The position numbers were made by a program, and so were the translations under genes. Below are positions 20,603-33,108 of a stretch of DNA of 64,000 nt, piece after piece. The DNA lies in contig NC_057383.1 of the NCBI RefSeq assembly GCF_016906535.1, positions 1,674,001-1,738,000 on the forward strand. The letters are read 5' to 3'. The notes under the pieces were generated by a model that was not told where the DNA came from, made no database searches, and saw only the letters and a list, made by a program, of their open reading frames with translations. Each line of letters starts with the position of its first letter. Within the stretch, counting starts at the first letter, position 1. This DNA is from Rhizoctonia solani. Taxonomy: Eukaryota > Basidiomycota > Agaricomycetes > Cantharellales > Ceratobasidiaceae.

Positions 20603-23600
20603 AACGTATGTGCCTCAAACAAGATGTTCCCAGCATCGCTATCTACTTTATACCATCCATCAAGCGGAATTTGACCTTGAATCTTTAGGTGGCTTTGAAA
20701 ATTGACCGAGGAAACGGGCAGACATGTCCGACTATCGGTCTTGAAGCCGAGCTTCGTGCTTCTAAACACGCAATCTGCTGGCGGATCATTAGTATTGAGA
20801 TTACCCTAACTGCTTATACCGTAGAAACCACTCCTAAAGTCTGGGGGCATCCATAAACTAAACCCCCGGATCCGTGAGTCTCTGCATGTATTTCGCTTCC
20901 CACGCGCACCAATGGGTCAGCAGTTACAGAGATTGGGCTGTATTACAGGTTACGCAGGGGATCGAAGCCCGTATTAGAAACTTAGAAATTTACTAGGAAA
21001 GAGCGACTTGACACGTAAAATATCCACTGATAGATGCACACTTATTTGTGACACACATAGACGAAGTGCATATATATAGTAACTTCCACGACGGCAAGCA
21101 GCTTGCTTCTCGGAAACTTTCAACACTACCATATAAGAACTAAGCTGGGATGAATCTTCATATGAAATGGCAATCAGCCTATCTGGTTGCTTGCTAAATT
21201 GATTCTGGGGCGTAAATCGGGGGCTATCCCAGCGAGCGAGCCAAGTTACGGGTGGGCGCCTCGTACCTAAACACACATTTTTCGGATTTTGGCCTATAGC
21301 GGAACCGTGCAACTCCCTGTCTGTTTTCGTGTTTTATTAACCAGCACGACCCAGGAGCAGCTACAAATCAACTACCAGCTTTAACTAAAGATTAGACACA
21401 GGTGTGGGAAAGGCTTAGTCATAAGTGTGAAAGCTTAGATAATCAGATTCCACCCACCTGAACCCATGTTGAGTGAGTAGGGTGCTGGTGGTATGATTGC
21501 CTATGGCGGAGGAAAAATCAGGTAATCGTACCATGCTATCCGTGGGCCCGTAAAATATTTCTATGTCCTATCATCACGGAAGTATGATGGGTCGGAAAAG
21601 CTTGCTTATGATAAATAAACGGTCTATACCTCCGCTCAAGTCGTGGTATTCATTCCCTTTAATATATTCACCCAAGTTTTGAATCAGTGTTGCATGAACA
21701 GTTCTACTTGCCGTATCCCGAGCTATAGTACGCATACACCGCACGACTCCCAAGGATGGACGAGCCACCGAGCAAATGCCCACCACATAGCCAGCAGTTA
21801 ATTGGTGCAGTGCCCAAAGTTCGATCACCTTCGTCCCTGGTATCTATAACATGGCGCAAGAATAAGTCGGAATTGACTGCTGCGAGTAGTTTCCCACGAG
21901 CGATTGAGGTGTCACGATGGGTTCGCTTGAGCCAAGGTTTCCGTTTCCACAATCTGTCTAGTGTATATCCGATTGTGAGATTCGCTTCGGAATGTCTTGG
22001 CAGGTCCTACACCCGAGATACTGCATTTTGTCAACACAAAGGCTCACCAACTGGAAGTTCTACTTACCGATATGCGGACCTATGGACACGAAGCCGCCGG
22101 CTAGTGATCATGATTTGGTACTAGCGTCACTATTTAGGGTGGAATAAAGACCAGTGATCCGGGATCATAAAAGCATATGTGCTCATGACAATAGTGTGCT
22201 TTTGAAGAGCATCTTGAACTTCATTATTGCCTTTTGTGCGCCATCCGGCCAGGTCAATCCACGATTATCAGCCATAAAACAAATTCCTACTTGTTGTTGG
22301 TTGAGTGTTTTGACTTTGAGCTTGCGATAGAGAGATCGTGGATAGCAAGATAAAAACCATTTATATCTTATAGTTAATTACCAATCACACTTCTATGCAT
22401 TTCTATTAGCAATCCCTGGGGACGATCTTTGTATATCAATAGCTTAGCCTGGTCCATTTATGCGACTATGCGCACCTCAAATTAGCTTCAACAAGCAACT
22501 GGTGTGCTACTCAGTCTGAGATTTGTCGGCCTGTGTGAGACAATCGATGGTTTCAAGCACTTGATAGATACCTAAAACTCCAAAATGCCGGGAAGCCCTT
22601 GCGAAGCTGAAGAATCTGGTCCCACCGTCAAGCTTTGACATGTCCCTAGGGGGAGTTCTGTCTGACTACAGTACCCCTAAGAATACACGAGGGAGTGTCA
22701 AAAGCGAAATTCCTTACTTTTCTTCTGGGTGAAGAAGGCTTCAAGCTTGCGTTACCTCTTTGTAGCTCAGATCCCGTTCAAATGAAATTGTAACAGTAGC
22801 ACCATTGTGGAAGCGAACGTCATGTTCTCTCTCATTCCACAATGATAAGCGGTAAAGCCAATGTCCATCATATTCTTCAAAATGAAGGTTCCTTTGAAGG
22901 TAAAAATAAATAGAACACGAGAAGTAGCGCAAATCGTTGTTGATAAGCCACATGTGCTACAGCACAGTCATTGAATGAGAATTACGCAATTGGCTGTCAT
23001 GAGCGTCAAGCTATGGGAGTGTGAAAATATAGGACCAAGCCGGAAACATATGAGGGATATCTCGGGAGAAATATGGGACATTCCGGAGTCAAGAAGAGGA
23101 TAAAGACATCGCGGATGACATTGAACGAGGGAGGATGGGAGTGAATAACGGCGCTTGGCATCCCTACCACATAGAACCTCGATATTCTGAACTGTCGCGC
23201 TTTCGGAAATAGAGAAGCGGAATCCGCGGCGGGCGGAAAAGATACGCGGATGTGGACATGTGGGCTGGATGAGGAGCCGGCGGTGGGTGTATGCATATGT
23301 GGGGGATGGGAACGGGGTCCGGTCGTTCCCGAAGGAATGGCACGTGTGGGGTTCGATCGCGGTCACACGCCTCGAGATTCACATTTGGCCTAGTTGTCGA
23401 GCGTGATGACCGACAAGATATAATGCACAAGCCAACCGCTCTCAAGGTTCACTCACACCTTGCTGCGGCTATCTTTTCTCATCACCACCATCACTTATCA
23501 GAACATCAAACGCCAGCCTGCTCCGCCCGGATAGAAATAGCTCAAATTCAAACAGATTAGTTGTGAGTACGCGTGCTTGGGAAGCTCGCATCACTTCATC

Positions 23601-23706
23601 ACTTCCGAAAGACATCTCCTTCCGTCCCGTGCAGTATATAACTAAATAGACTGTCAGACTCATCTCTCCACCACCCCACCCCACTCCACCCCACCACTCT
23701 GCAACT
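20603..23706. other. Long intergenic stretch without a confirmed gene
   Basis: Three kilobases between the P450 start and acetyl-CoA synthetase. Two stretches look faintly protein-like on the minus strand: 21574-21952 (e.g. ARGKLLAAVNSDLFLRHV, then GEYIKGNEYHDLSGGIDRLF in another frame) and 22741-22953 (HFEEYDGHWLYRLSLWNERE). Both are short and cannot be joined into a gene. They may be decayed or missed genes. The right end (about 23450-23706) is the acetyl-CoA synthetase promoter. Confidence 0.4.
23635..23641 (+). promoter_or_regulatory. TATA box of acetyl-CoA synthetase
   Basis: TATATAA, 65 bases before the ATG at 23707. A pyrimidine-rich leader of CCACCCCACCCCACT type lies between them, a common fungal start-site context. 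Confidence 0.5.
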
Positions 23707-26139
23707 ATGACCGCTGAAGATACCGTTCACGAGGTCCACGACGTCGCCCCTCGCCTGAAGGGTACTGATGGCCGCCCCAAGCCCCATGTCGGCCCCGGCT
23801 TGGACGATTATAAGGCGGTCCATTCCAAGACTGTCGGTGATGGCTCGGATGAATGGTGGGCAAAGGTGAGACAGCGCGCTTCGATGCGGAGCTATGACTA
23901 ATGGTAACTTAGACCGCGAAAGAAACCCTCTACTGGCATCGTCAATTTGAGACCGTTCGCGCCGGTTCTTTCGAAAATGGTGACATTGCATGGTTCCCCG
24001 AAGGCGGACTCAATGCCTCCTACAACTGCCTTGACCGTTGGGCATTTAAGAACCCAGACAAGGTGCGTATTCCACGCGAAACCTAATTTATGTCGGTACT
24101 AATGCCACTTCCCAGCCTGCAATCATCTACGAAGCCGATGAGCCCGGTGAGGGTGTCATCGTGACCTATGCCGAACTCCTCCGTGAGACATGCAGGATTG
24201 CCAACGTGCTCAAGGAATTCGGTGTTCGCAAGGGCGATACTGTCAGCATTTACCTTCCTATGACTTGGCACGCTGCCGCTGCCTTCCTCGCTTGTGCTCG
24301 TATCGGCGCGATCCACAGCGTCATCTTCGCTGGTTTCAGTGCTGAGTCGCTCCGTGATCGCGTCGTGGACTGCGGATCGCGTGTAGTGATCACCACCGAT
24401 GAAGGTCGCCGTGGTGGAAAGACCATCGCGACCAAGGCAATCGTCGATGCTGCCCTCAAAGGTGTCCCGAGTGTCGAGCACGTCTTGGTACTCAAGCGCA
24501 CCGGCGGCGAGGTGAACATGGTCGAAGGACGCGACAAGTGGTGGCATGAGGAGGCTGCAAAGGTTCCTGCTTTCTGCCCTCCCGAGATCGTGAGCTCTGA
24601 AGATCCCCTCTTCATCCTCTACACTTCGGGTTCGACTGGTCGCCCCAAGGGTGTCGTCATGTAAGTTCTCCGTTCCTCTCTATTCAACCCGGGACTTAAT
24701 GATTCTCGGTTAGACCACTGGCGGGTACCTCCTTGGTGCAGCACTCACCGTCAAATATGTCTTCGATGTGCACCCAGAAGATAAGTTCGCCTGCATGGCC
24801 GACATCGGTTGGATCACTGGGCACACCTACATCATCTATGGTCCTCTCTCAATGGTGTCACTACAACCGTATTCGAGAGCACTCCTGTCTACCCCACCCC
24901 CTCGCGCTACTGGGATGTCGTCCAACGCCACAAGATCACCCAATTCTACACTTCTCCTACTGCCATCCGTCTCCTCCGTCGCTTGGGCGAACACCATTTC
25001 GAGGGTTATGATCTCAGCACACTGAGGGTCCTTGGATCCGTCGGTGAGCCCATCAATCCCGAGGCATGGCACTGGTACAACGAAAACGTCGGTAAGAAGC
25101 AGTGCGCGATTGTCGATACCTTCTGGTAAGTCAAACACGCTTCGTATGCGGGGCAAAGAGTATTTGACTGATCCATAATGTACACCCAAAAGGCAAACCG
25201 AAACCGGCTCGATCGTAGTTACCCCGCTCCCGGGAGCCGTTCCGACCAAGCCTGGATCCGCAACCGTTCCATTCTGGGGTGTCGATCCTGTGATTTTGGA
25301 CCCGGTATCCGGCAAGGAACTCGAGGGCAACAATGTTGAGGGTGTGTTGTGCATCCGCAAGCCTTGGCCATCGATTGCCCGTTCGGTGTACAAGGACCAT
25401 GGGCGGTACTTGGATACGTATCTCAAGGTGAGCCGAGAGCGATATTAAATCGTGCAATTTCGGGGCTAATCAATCATATGTGATAGCCGTACCCCGGATT
25501 CTACTTCACCGGCGACGGCGCCGCTCGCGACCAAGACGGCTACATCTGGATCAAGGGCGTGTCGATGGTGCGTTTCCCCCCACTCACCTCGCTTGATCTG
25601 ACTTTAATGTAGATGTCATCAACGTATCTGGTCATCGTCTCTCGACTGCTGAAATCGAGTCTGCGCTCATTATGCACGCCGGTGTGGCCGAGACTGCTGT
25701 TATCGGAACTGCGGACGAGTTGACTGGTCAAGCCGTCCACTCGTTTGTTACGCTCAAGCCGTACGCTCCCATTCCATCTCACCCAATGCTGATTGATTCT
25801 GATCATAAAAAATTATTAGTGAATTCGAGTACGATCCCTCGCAGAGCGGAGCGCTCATCAAGGAACTCACTCTTCAAGTCCGCAAAGTCATCGGTCCTTT
25901 CGCTGCCCCCAAGCAGATTTACATTGTCAATGACCTCCCTAAGACTCGCTCCGGAAAGGTGCGCCCATTCTCTTTCTCTCTTCTACTCGCACTAACCCTT
26001 TGCCTACCAGATTATGCGCCGTGTAATGCGCAAGATTGTCGCAGGCGAGGCCGACCAGCTCGGTGACCTCAGCACCCTCGCCGATCCTTCCGTTGTAGAC
26101 CAGATCAAGGAGCAGGTTGAAAAGGCTCCGAAAAAGTAG
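23707..26139 (+). CDS. facA: Acetyl-CoA synthetase (EC 6.2.1.1), with three apparent 1-base losses
   Basis: Activates acetate to acetyl-CoA via acetyl-AMP; needed for growth on acetate or ethanol. Nine exons: 23707-23865, 23913-24062, 24116-24660, 24714-25125, 25193-25427, 25487-25568, 25613-25760, 25820-25958, 26011-26139. Motifs: [11 protein letters not shown] phosphate loop, [36 protein letters not shown] (junction of exons 4 and 5), [20 protein letters not shown], and KTRSGK with the catalytic Lys at the end of exon 8. Length and order match the family. Three places need one extra C to keep the conserved frame: near 24658 (GVV-HTTGG across the intron), near 24850 (GPLS-NGV) and near 25558 (IKG-RVDD). 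Each would turn C into CC. Assembly errors are the simplest reading; otherwise this copy is broken. Confidence 0.9.
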
Positions 26140-26260
26140 AGTGATTTTTGGGTTGTTGGGCCATTTTTATACGTGTATATCCTCGCTGGTTCCTTGTATT
26201 ACAGTAGTAAATGAAGAAATGTTGCATATCAATCTGATTGGGGCCAGATGGTTAATACGA

Positions 26261-28085
26261 TTAGAACGTGTCTAGAAAGCAATACATAAGTCCGAGCAAG
26301 TTAATTGTGCGTAGGGACACCCTCTTGATGATTTTCAGCGCGCGCAAATCGTCCTGTAAAATCTTTGTAACGTGCGCTAGCCCGTTTTGTTGATCCTTTA
26401 GGATCTGTACCATATATGATAAGAACTAAGTCATTTTTTCGTTATTGTAAGATGAGACGCACCTGAGCAATGCTGGCCAGCCCTTCTTCATCGACAACAG
26501 CCCACTCCACTCTACCTCCCGCAGCCTCTTTACCACGAGCCTGAACACTTCCTGCCATAGCCCAAAGTTCGTTCATCCTCCCCGCAAGCCTAGCCAACCC
26601 AGCCCCTTCCTCCAACGCCAACAACTTTCTCCTCACTCCTCTTCCTCGGAGTCAACGCGCTCCTGCGCACGGCTGGGATAAGCATGTGCAACTGCCTTGC
26701 GAGGGCCCGCACTCTTCTCGACAACTCGGTGTGGGTCTGAGCCAGACGGGCGAGACGGGTCGTGTCGTGTTTTGCTGTTACGGCGGCGAGTCGCGTGCGT
26801 AGTTGAGCAAGGGCAGCCATGTGAGATTGGTTTTCTTGTTGTTGCGAGAGGGTTCGCTTTTTAAGGTCGTCGAAACCTATTGCCAGGGCCGGGACTAGTC
26901 TATTACCGATCATAGGTTGATTAGTTCGATGGAAGGAAGGAGGGGGGGGGGACGAGAACGCATTACCGTTCTGGATTTGGATTCTCGCTGATCGCGCGTT
27001 TCCATAGTGCTTCGTTTGTAGCGTTTGCAGGACGCCCATAGGCTTGTGGGTTTTCAACCAGGTTGTAAAAGTAGTACTACGTCCCAGTGTAGGTTAGTTT
27101 GAAGGATTGGGGGATCGTGTCCCGTCAAAGAACGCACCTGGAAGCGACAATCAGGTGAAGCCGGACTCCATGCCTGGAAGATGGCTTCGATCCTTTGTTC
27201 AAGTGTCAAACCACCAGAACCAGGCGTTCCAAACACCGAGACCTGCAAGTTATTCTTCGCGGGTTGGGCAGGGGGAGGACCGAGTGTTGAGGCTGATAAT
27301 GTCGACTGCGCGAGCGGATTTGCCGCAGGCTGACCGAACAAGGAGGGGGCAGCTGGTTTGGCACCGAAAAGACCGCCCGAGGTAGGTGCAGTGGTAGTGG
27401 AGCCAAACAATCCGCCAGACGGTTGTTGGGTAGTTGTTGTATTCCCGAAAAGCCCACCCCCGGTTGCAGCAGTAGGCGCGGTAGTAGTGGAAGCAAAGAG
27501 TCCACCCGAAGCTGGGGCAGCGGCGGCAGGATTGGTGTTACCAAACAAGCCTCCTCCTGTGGTCCCGGTCGTATTGGTATTCGCTGCGCCGAATAACCCA
27601 CCAGTTGCGGGAGCAGAGGCGGTCGCTGTAGTCGTGTTGTTCCCAAACAGACCGCCGGTCGTGCCAGTTCCAGCCGTGGTTGTGTTTGTATTACCGAAAA
27701 GTCCTCCTCCGGCTGTTCCTGTCGTCCCGGAAGTCCCAGTGTTACCGAATAATCCAGTACCAGTGGCCGTGCCCGTGCCCGTGGTAGGTTGCGTAGCTGT
27801 TGCTTGACCAAATAGTCCTGTCCCGGTGGTACCCGCAGCTCCTGTCGTTCCTGCAGTGTTTGGGTTGTTGGCTCCAAAGCTGAATGTTGAGCCGCCTACA
27901 CATTTTGTGTTAGTTTTCTTGCTGGTTTGTTTATTATTCCAGGTGGTGGCAGTATGAATACATACCAAACGCCGGCGCCGAGGTTGTAGTGGGTGCCGAG
28001 GTAGAAGGTTGCCCTATAAAACACATATTTTCATTAATACACGATTAAGATATTATCTTTAAGACTCACCGAACGAAAAGGCCAT
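26261..28085 (-). CDS. NUP57: FG nucleoporin Nup57/Nup54
   Basis: Central-channel subunit of the nuclear pore (Nup62-Nup58-Nup54 complex), which forms the selective FG barrier. Start ATG at 28083-28085 (MAFSFG, then an intron). The N-terminal half is a Thr/Gly/Ala-rich repeat domain with about ten GLFG or SLFG units (27290-27900). Then come LTLEQRIEAIFQAWSPASPD, FYNLVENPQAYGRP, ALWKRAISENPNPE, the conserved LVPALAIGFDDLKKR block and a long coiled coil. The last exon reads ILKDQQNGLAHVTKILQDDL and RALKIIKR, ending at TAA 26261-26263. It converges with acetyl-CoA synthetase (121 bp between stops) and diverges from the ERT1-like gene. Complete. Confidence 0.92.
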
Positions 28086-28343
28086 GGTGACGCGAGGATA
28101 ACAAACCGTGAACCTTGGTTCTTTGATCACAAACGTCGGCGCTTATGAATCTTCTTATCTTATCTAACCGGCCAGACCCGCGTCTCACACAACATTTGGA
28201 CATTCGGCACATGACCAAGACCAGACCTGCAACGATCGGCGACTTCTAATATCTGGGCCTGGGATCTCAACTCGTCTTCGATAGCTCGGGTTTCTGCTCT
28301 CACTAGGCATATTTTGTTTTACTATTACTAGACATCGGCTACT
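28086..28343. promoter_or_regulatory. Divergent promoter between NUP57 and the ERT1-like gene
   Basis: Only 258 bp separate the two start codons, so the genes probably share a bidirectional promoter. No clear TATA box or named binding motif was found. Confidence 0.5.
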
Positions 28344-30507
28344 ATGACTGAGGATGATAGACCTACCGACCCCAGCGACCAAAGCGGAATTGAAGGCGGC
28401 AAGAAGTCAGCAGCCACAACGACCAAAGGCCAGAAACGACGCAAAGTCAACCATGCATGTTTATATTGTCGGAGAAGCCATATGACCTGCGATGAAGGTA
28501 TATATGCCTCTTATTCATCCAATGTACGGGTTCTGACGATATGGCAGGCAGACCTTGTCAGCGGTGGTAAGCACATATATCACTCGTACATAACATACAA
28601 GTCAACAGCTTTGCGGCAAGCATAAAGCGTGATATAGGCCATCTATGCCATGACGAAAAGAAACCAGGTCCATCCAAGAATAACTCCTCCACCTCAACTC
28701 CTCAGCCCCAGCCGACAGTAGACATAACAGCAACGCCAAGCGTGATTGATTCTTCAGCTAATCCGACACCTATTCAACCCCCTGAAGGATTCCCCATGGC
28801 AGGTGGTAAGCCAAGCCGTTCCAGCTTCCTACTTGGTTTTGATTCTTGCTTAGCACCTCAGCCGTTCGCACCCGTACTTCCCCAATCAACACCCCAATGG
28901 CCTCTGTTCTCGAACCCTCCCTTCGGATTAACCGGAGATACAACAACATTAGGGAACGAGTTCTCCGTCTTGAGCGACTTTTTGCAGAGCCTGGACAGTC
29001 GAGGATTCCAGCCTTTTGCTCCAGGTTCGATCGTCCAGGACTCTCCGCAAGCACCCTCGCAGACGCCAGGTCCACAACCAACGATGGATATCGACCCCGA
29101 TCAATCGCAGCCATCACCAGAATATCCAGGCCAAATCCAGATGCCTTCTCCTGCCCCGGCTCCACACACTGAGCTTACAGAACCCTTGCTCCCGAGTGCG
29201 ACAAAGCAGGAAAAGTTCTTGTTGACTGCTGCTGATCAAGAGCCTGGTGGGTTTTATTACCTGTTTCGCGTCTGGAATATTAGGTGACAAGTGGCTCGTA
29301 TCCTAACTTGGACGATTTTGGCTCGGAATGGATAGGCACGAGAGACGAACGACTTGCGCGCGTCATTCATGCCAAATATGAGGCTGGTCTTCTTAGGCCG
29401 TACAATTATGTCAAGGGGTATGCGAGGTTGTCCAGGTGGATGGATCACAAGTATGTTGCTTCTCCTTGCGCGTCTCCAAAGTGTTAAGGATAATCCGATA
29501 GTGTATCGCAAGAGTCTAAGAAACAGATTCTCCAACCACTCTCTGTCTTGCGTCCCAAGTTCCGGGTAGGATTCCCCCTTTCTGCCCGGTTATCTGTACC
29601 TACTAACGAGCCAACCCAGGCAATTGCGCAATCCTTGACCGATATCGTGAGTTTCCCTCGATTCCTTGTCCAGCGCATTATCAATTGCTGGACCCCGATA
29701 CTCACTCGCGATGATTTACAGGATCTCGTGTTCATCGAAGAAGCCTTTGAGCGCCTTCTGCTCGACTATGATCGAGTTTTCTCGGCCATGGGAATCCCAG
29801 CGTGCCTATGGCGTCGCACAGGCGAAATTTATAAAGGAAATAGAGAATTCGCAGAGTTGGTCGGCGTGGATGTTGGGCGATTACGAGATGTAAGCTTCAT
29901 TTTCCATTCCAAAGGCTGACCAAGCTAAGATATGTTATAAAGGGCAAGATGTGCATATATGAACTGATGTCTGAAGAATCGGCCGTTAATTACTGGGAGG
30001 TATGCCAAACTCCTGTATCTCTCTGAACTTCATTTTCACACGATGATCTCAGAAATATGGCCACGTTGCATTCGATCCTGCCCAGAAAGCGGTCCTCACA
30101 TCATGTGTGCTCAGATACAAACCAACAAGTAACTCGGGCCTTGCGCCTTCTAACGGATCTAACGGGAGTACGCATGTACGTATACTACGATTATGATTTG
30201 CCTGATTCTCAGCCTCAACGTTGATGGTACCTTAGTCTTCGCCAGTTCTCCATCGCCAAGTCACGGGCGCCGAGTCCACCTCCACCTCCCAGAGTGGATT
30301 TATCAATTGTTGTTTTTCGTTTACGATAAGGAGAGATACATGGGGTATTCCGAGTGTTATTGTTGGTAAGTCGATGATAGCGCTATCCGGCTCCTGGACC
30401 CCTTACCACCCCCTATGCCCTTGTATTCCTTGCCCCCTTTTGATCTTTTAATCAATTCTCATGCGCCATACTGAATTTTGCTCTCAGGGAATTTTATAAT
30501 GCATTAA
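28344..30507 (+). CDS. ERT1: Gluconeogenesis transcription activator, ERT1/AcuK-like (Zn2Cys6 plus PAS)
   Basis: Nuclear DNA-binding activator of gluconeogenic and non-fermentable-carbon genes. Exon 1 (28344-28497) and mini-exon 2 (28548-28566) join to give CLYCRRSHMTCDE-GRPCQRC and, with exon 3, IKRDIGHLCHDE: a complete six-Cys zinc cluster preceded by the basic KRRKVNHA. A Pro/Gln/Ser-rich linker follows, then KFLLTAADQEPG, ERLARVIHAKYEAGLLRPYN and KGYARLSRWM. A PAS-like domain follows (FSAMGIPACLWRRTGEIYKG, REFAELVGVD, MCIYELMSEESAVNYWE). Exons after 30240 give GFINCCFSFTIRRDTWGIPS and the end VIVGNFIMH, stop TAA at 30505-30507. The order matches the ERT1/AcuK/Rds2 family. About ten introns. 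Lying 2.2 kb from acetyl-CoA synthetase, a plausible target, is suggestive only. Confidence 0.88.
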
Positions 30508-30952
30508 TCTCGGATGTACTGTTATTGATTCATTATTAGAACGTTGTTGTACGAGTTCCGCTATCGATGTTTTTGGACCGGCATTCGTGTGCGAGCGCTC
30601 GAAGATGTAAGAGTGGGGTCATCAAACGCTTTATGTAAACACATGCGCATGATGTGGATCTCATGAGATAGATCCCCGAAGTCCCTTCTTTCAAATGTGC
30701 AATGTTCGCACCCGCGTGTGGAAGCAATCCCATCTACGCCCAGGCTACTATAGTTGTGCTGCGCCTTTTTTTTCGGCGCAGCGTAAAATTCCGCTTAAAA
30801 CTTTGGCTTCTTTCTACGTCTATATATTCTGCGTCTGGACGCCTCGTTTTCGGGATTATTACCTTATTTTAGAGTGATTCCCAGCTGTCTGCGGGGCCTT
30901 GCCTTTTCCTTCTCTCCACCATACCTCCCACTGTCGCCTCTCACGCATTACA
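30508..30952. other. Intergenic 3' flank of the ERT1-like gene
   Basis: AT-rich with T-runs near 30770; no gene seen. Confidence 0.4.
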
Positions 30953-31625
30953 ATGGGTCTAAATAATGATTGGAACGAAATTTCTATAGCAGACTTCTTT
31001 ACCATATCGTTGGCGATAAAACATCGTATAGCCAGGAACTCGAGAACCTATTCGTCTGCTACACACTGACGCGTGGTCTACGACAAGAGAGCCCCTGTCG
31101 TCGTCGCCCTAGCCTTCCTCTAGAGATAATTTTATCTATCATACGATACGCTGGCTTCATGTCAGTTAACCCTGATCCTGCCTTGGCCCTCGAAACCCAG
31201 ATAGTGCCCTGCAAGCATCCTCATTTGTTCTGCGGGGGCTACTCGACTCCACCACTCAGTCGCATTCATTTGAACTTTATGGCGCGCTTGCGGCTATCTT
31301 ACGAACCTGGGGTCTTGTCTCGGAGTTCCCGGTGAGCGCCACAGTAACTCCATATATGGGTTCTTTATTCTGACTTTGCGTGCGCGCGCCTAAAAGCGGC
31401 TACGAACATAACATCGCCTGGGACCAACACGCCAGCGAAGGCCACCTCGTACTCCGACCGTGCATTTCCCCCACATCCCGCTCTCCAATCTATTCGCTTC
31501 CTCGGGCCCCAAATCATTTCACACCGGACAATGAGATATTTGACCATACGGACAAAATCATCCGTGTCGTCTCTTCTAGGCCAGCGCGTTTGTTAGTTTG
31601 GAGGTGGTGGGAGCCCAAGTTTTGA
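30953..31625 (+). CDS. Hypothetical protein with LPLEIILSIIRYAG motif (F-box-like start?)
   Basis: Two or three exons likely. One open frame (30970-31335) reads YSQELENLFVCYTLTRGL and then RRRPSLPLEIILSIIRYAGF, the Leu-Pro-x-Glu-Ile-Ile-x-x-Ile pattern common to F-box-like basidiomycete family proteins. A second frame (31380-31625) gives GYEHNIAWDQHASEGHLVLR, FTPDNEIFDHTDKIIRVVSS and ends RWWEPKF. This layout is familiar from expanded, uncharacterised Agaricomycete gene families. The start is uncertain (ATG at 30953 opens a different frame from the motif) and the joining intron was not resolved. It could be a pseudogene. Confidence 0.35.
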
Positions 31626-31772
31626 ACACCTTTTTTCTCGGTAATGGACTCGCTTTTATTGTAATTTTACTTATTACTCTCATTCAGACGTGTATTTAAT
31701 GGGCATAGTTCAAGATTCATTTACCGTTATACATGTAAAAGCATTCCCGTTTGCCTCAATGGATATGGGACC

Positions 31773-33108
31773 TCACTCCAGGACCAGATCGACGGTAACC
31801 GGTCGATGATCGCTCAGGTAGATACCATCATCGTAGAGAACCTCATCTGCCTTGTAGGCAACACTTTGCCTTGCGTCAAAACTAGAATCAGATCGTTCAA
31901 CCCCAACCCTGCTCGTGAACTTACCACTTGACATGCGACGCTCCAAAGACAAAATCTATTCTCCCATACGAGTTTGTGTAGCCAGGAGCGGAGAACCCTG
32001 AATACCAATATTAGCATTTACTTATCAGACAATCCTAGCCAACTCGTACCTGTGTATGTGGCAAAATGTCCGAACACCTTCTCGCGTGGCGTCGCTCCCC
32101 TCGTGTCGACCATCTTGAATCCCTCGGGCAGGGGTTTGTTCTTGGGTACAGCAAACTTTTGCGCAAAAGTGGCATTGATAGCGACTGGTGCAATCACGCC
32201 AGTGAATATCTTGTATGCGCCGTTATCTGTCCCTTCTGCAGGGCTGGTGAGACGTCAATAACCTGCAACTCTGGATAAATCATCGCGTACCTGTTGAAGT
32301 CTCCGTTAACAAATACGGGCGCTTGGGTTGTCGCGGCCTCGTATTTTGCCCGATACAAGATAAGTGAGGCCGCAAGGCGCCGTTGTGCATCAGATTGGTC
32401 ATCAAAATGTGTGTTTAGTAGTGTGAAATCTTTTCCACTGATGGACAAACGGGCAACTGTGCAAATTCTGTATGACCCAGCGCCTGGATATTTGGATACA
32501 TCGAACGGAGTGTTGCTATAGCCAGCCCGGATTATCAGTAAACGAATCGTCGGAAAGCGCTAGCGATATACCCACGTAAGCCAGAACGTATCCCACGACT
32601 TGAGTTCCACCACAGATCTGATTTGCAAAGTCAATATTTTAATGTGGGACTGGGTATACAATCATACTTTTTGAAGAATATTGGGCTAAACTCCCCGCGT
32701 TCTACCCCATCGTCGCGACCAACGCCAACCCAACCCCATTCCTTGCCGAGGAGCTCCTGTAGATCATGCACTTGCCTTACCACGCCTCCTGGAAAGCTAT
32801 TGGGATCTTTAAAAATATGTTGCGAGCTAATTCTGCCATTGTAACTCACATATAATTGACGACCCTTGAAATTTCAGCAGTGCGGCAACCCCAATTCGCC
32901 TCGTACTCCAGGGTTTCTCGTGAGAGGCATCAGCATAGTAAGGCTCTGGCTCTATCAGTCGGTCGGGTAGGTTTGCAATAGAATCGGTCACGGTTAAATT
33001 GTTAGATTGAGAGTCGTATCGGAGATTCCAAGTGGTAAGGCGCAAGGAAGTAGCCACTGTCAAAGTAGCGGTAAGCACCAAAGACAACACGAGCCCGACA
33101 AAACGCAT
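31773..33108 (-). CDS. Secreted endonuclease/exonuclease/phosphatase-family hydrolase
   Basis: Metal-dependent phosphoesterase fold (DNase I/exonuclease III/sphingomyelinase superfamily); substrate unknown. The start at 33106-33108 gives a clear signal peptide (MRFVGLVLSLVLTATLTVATS); an upstream in-frame ATG at 33157-33159 would place 17 polar residues ahead of it, so 33108 is preferred. Motifs in order: RLTTWNLRYDS near the N-terminus, STRRIGVAALLKF, LLGKEWGWVGVGRDDG, FTLLNTHFDDQSDAQR (catalytic N-T-H), VFVNGDFNR (G-D-x-N), SYGRIDFVFGASHVK, and YLSDHRPVTVDLVLE with the catalytic S-D-H just before TGA at 31773-31775. All active-site blocks are present. About five exons. Probably extracellular. 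Confidence 0.85.

Noticed and set aside
27358..27807. A 149-codon plus-strand open frame rich in Pro and Val
   Set aside because: It is the exact antisense of the GLFG repeat region of NUP57; repeat composition keeps the opposite frame open.
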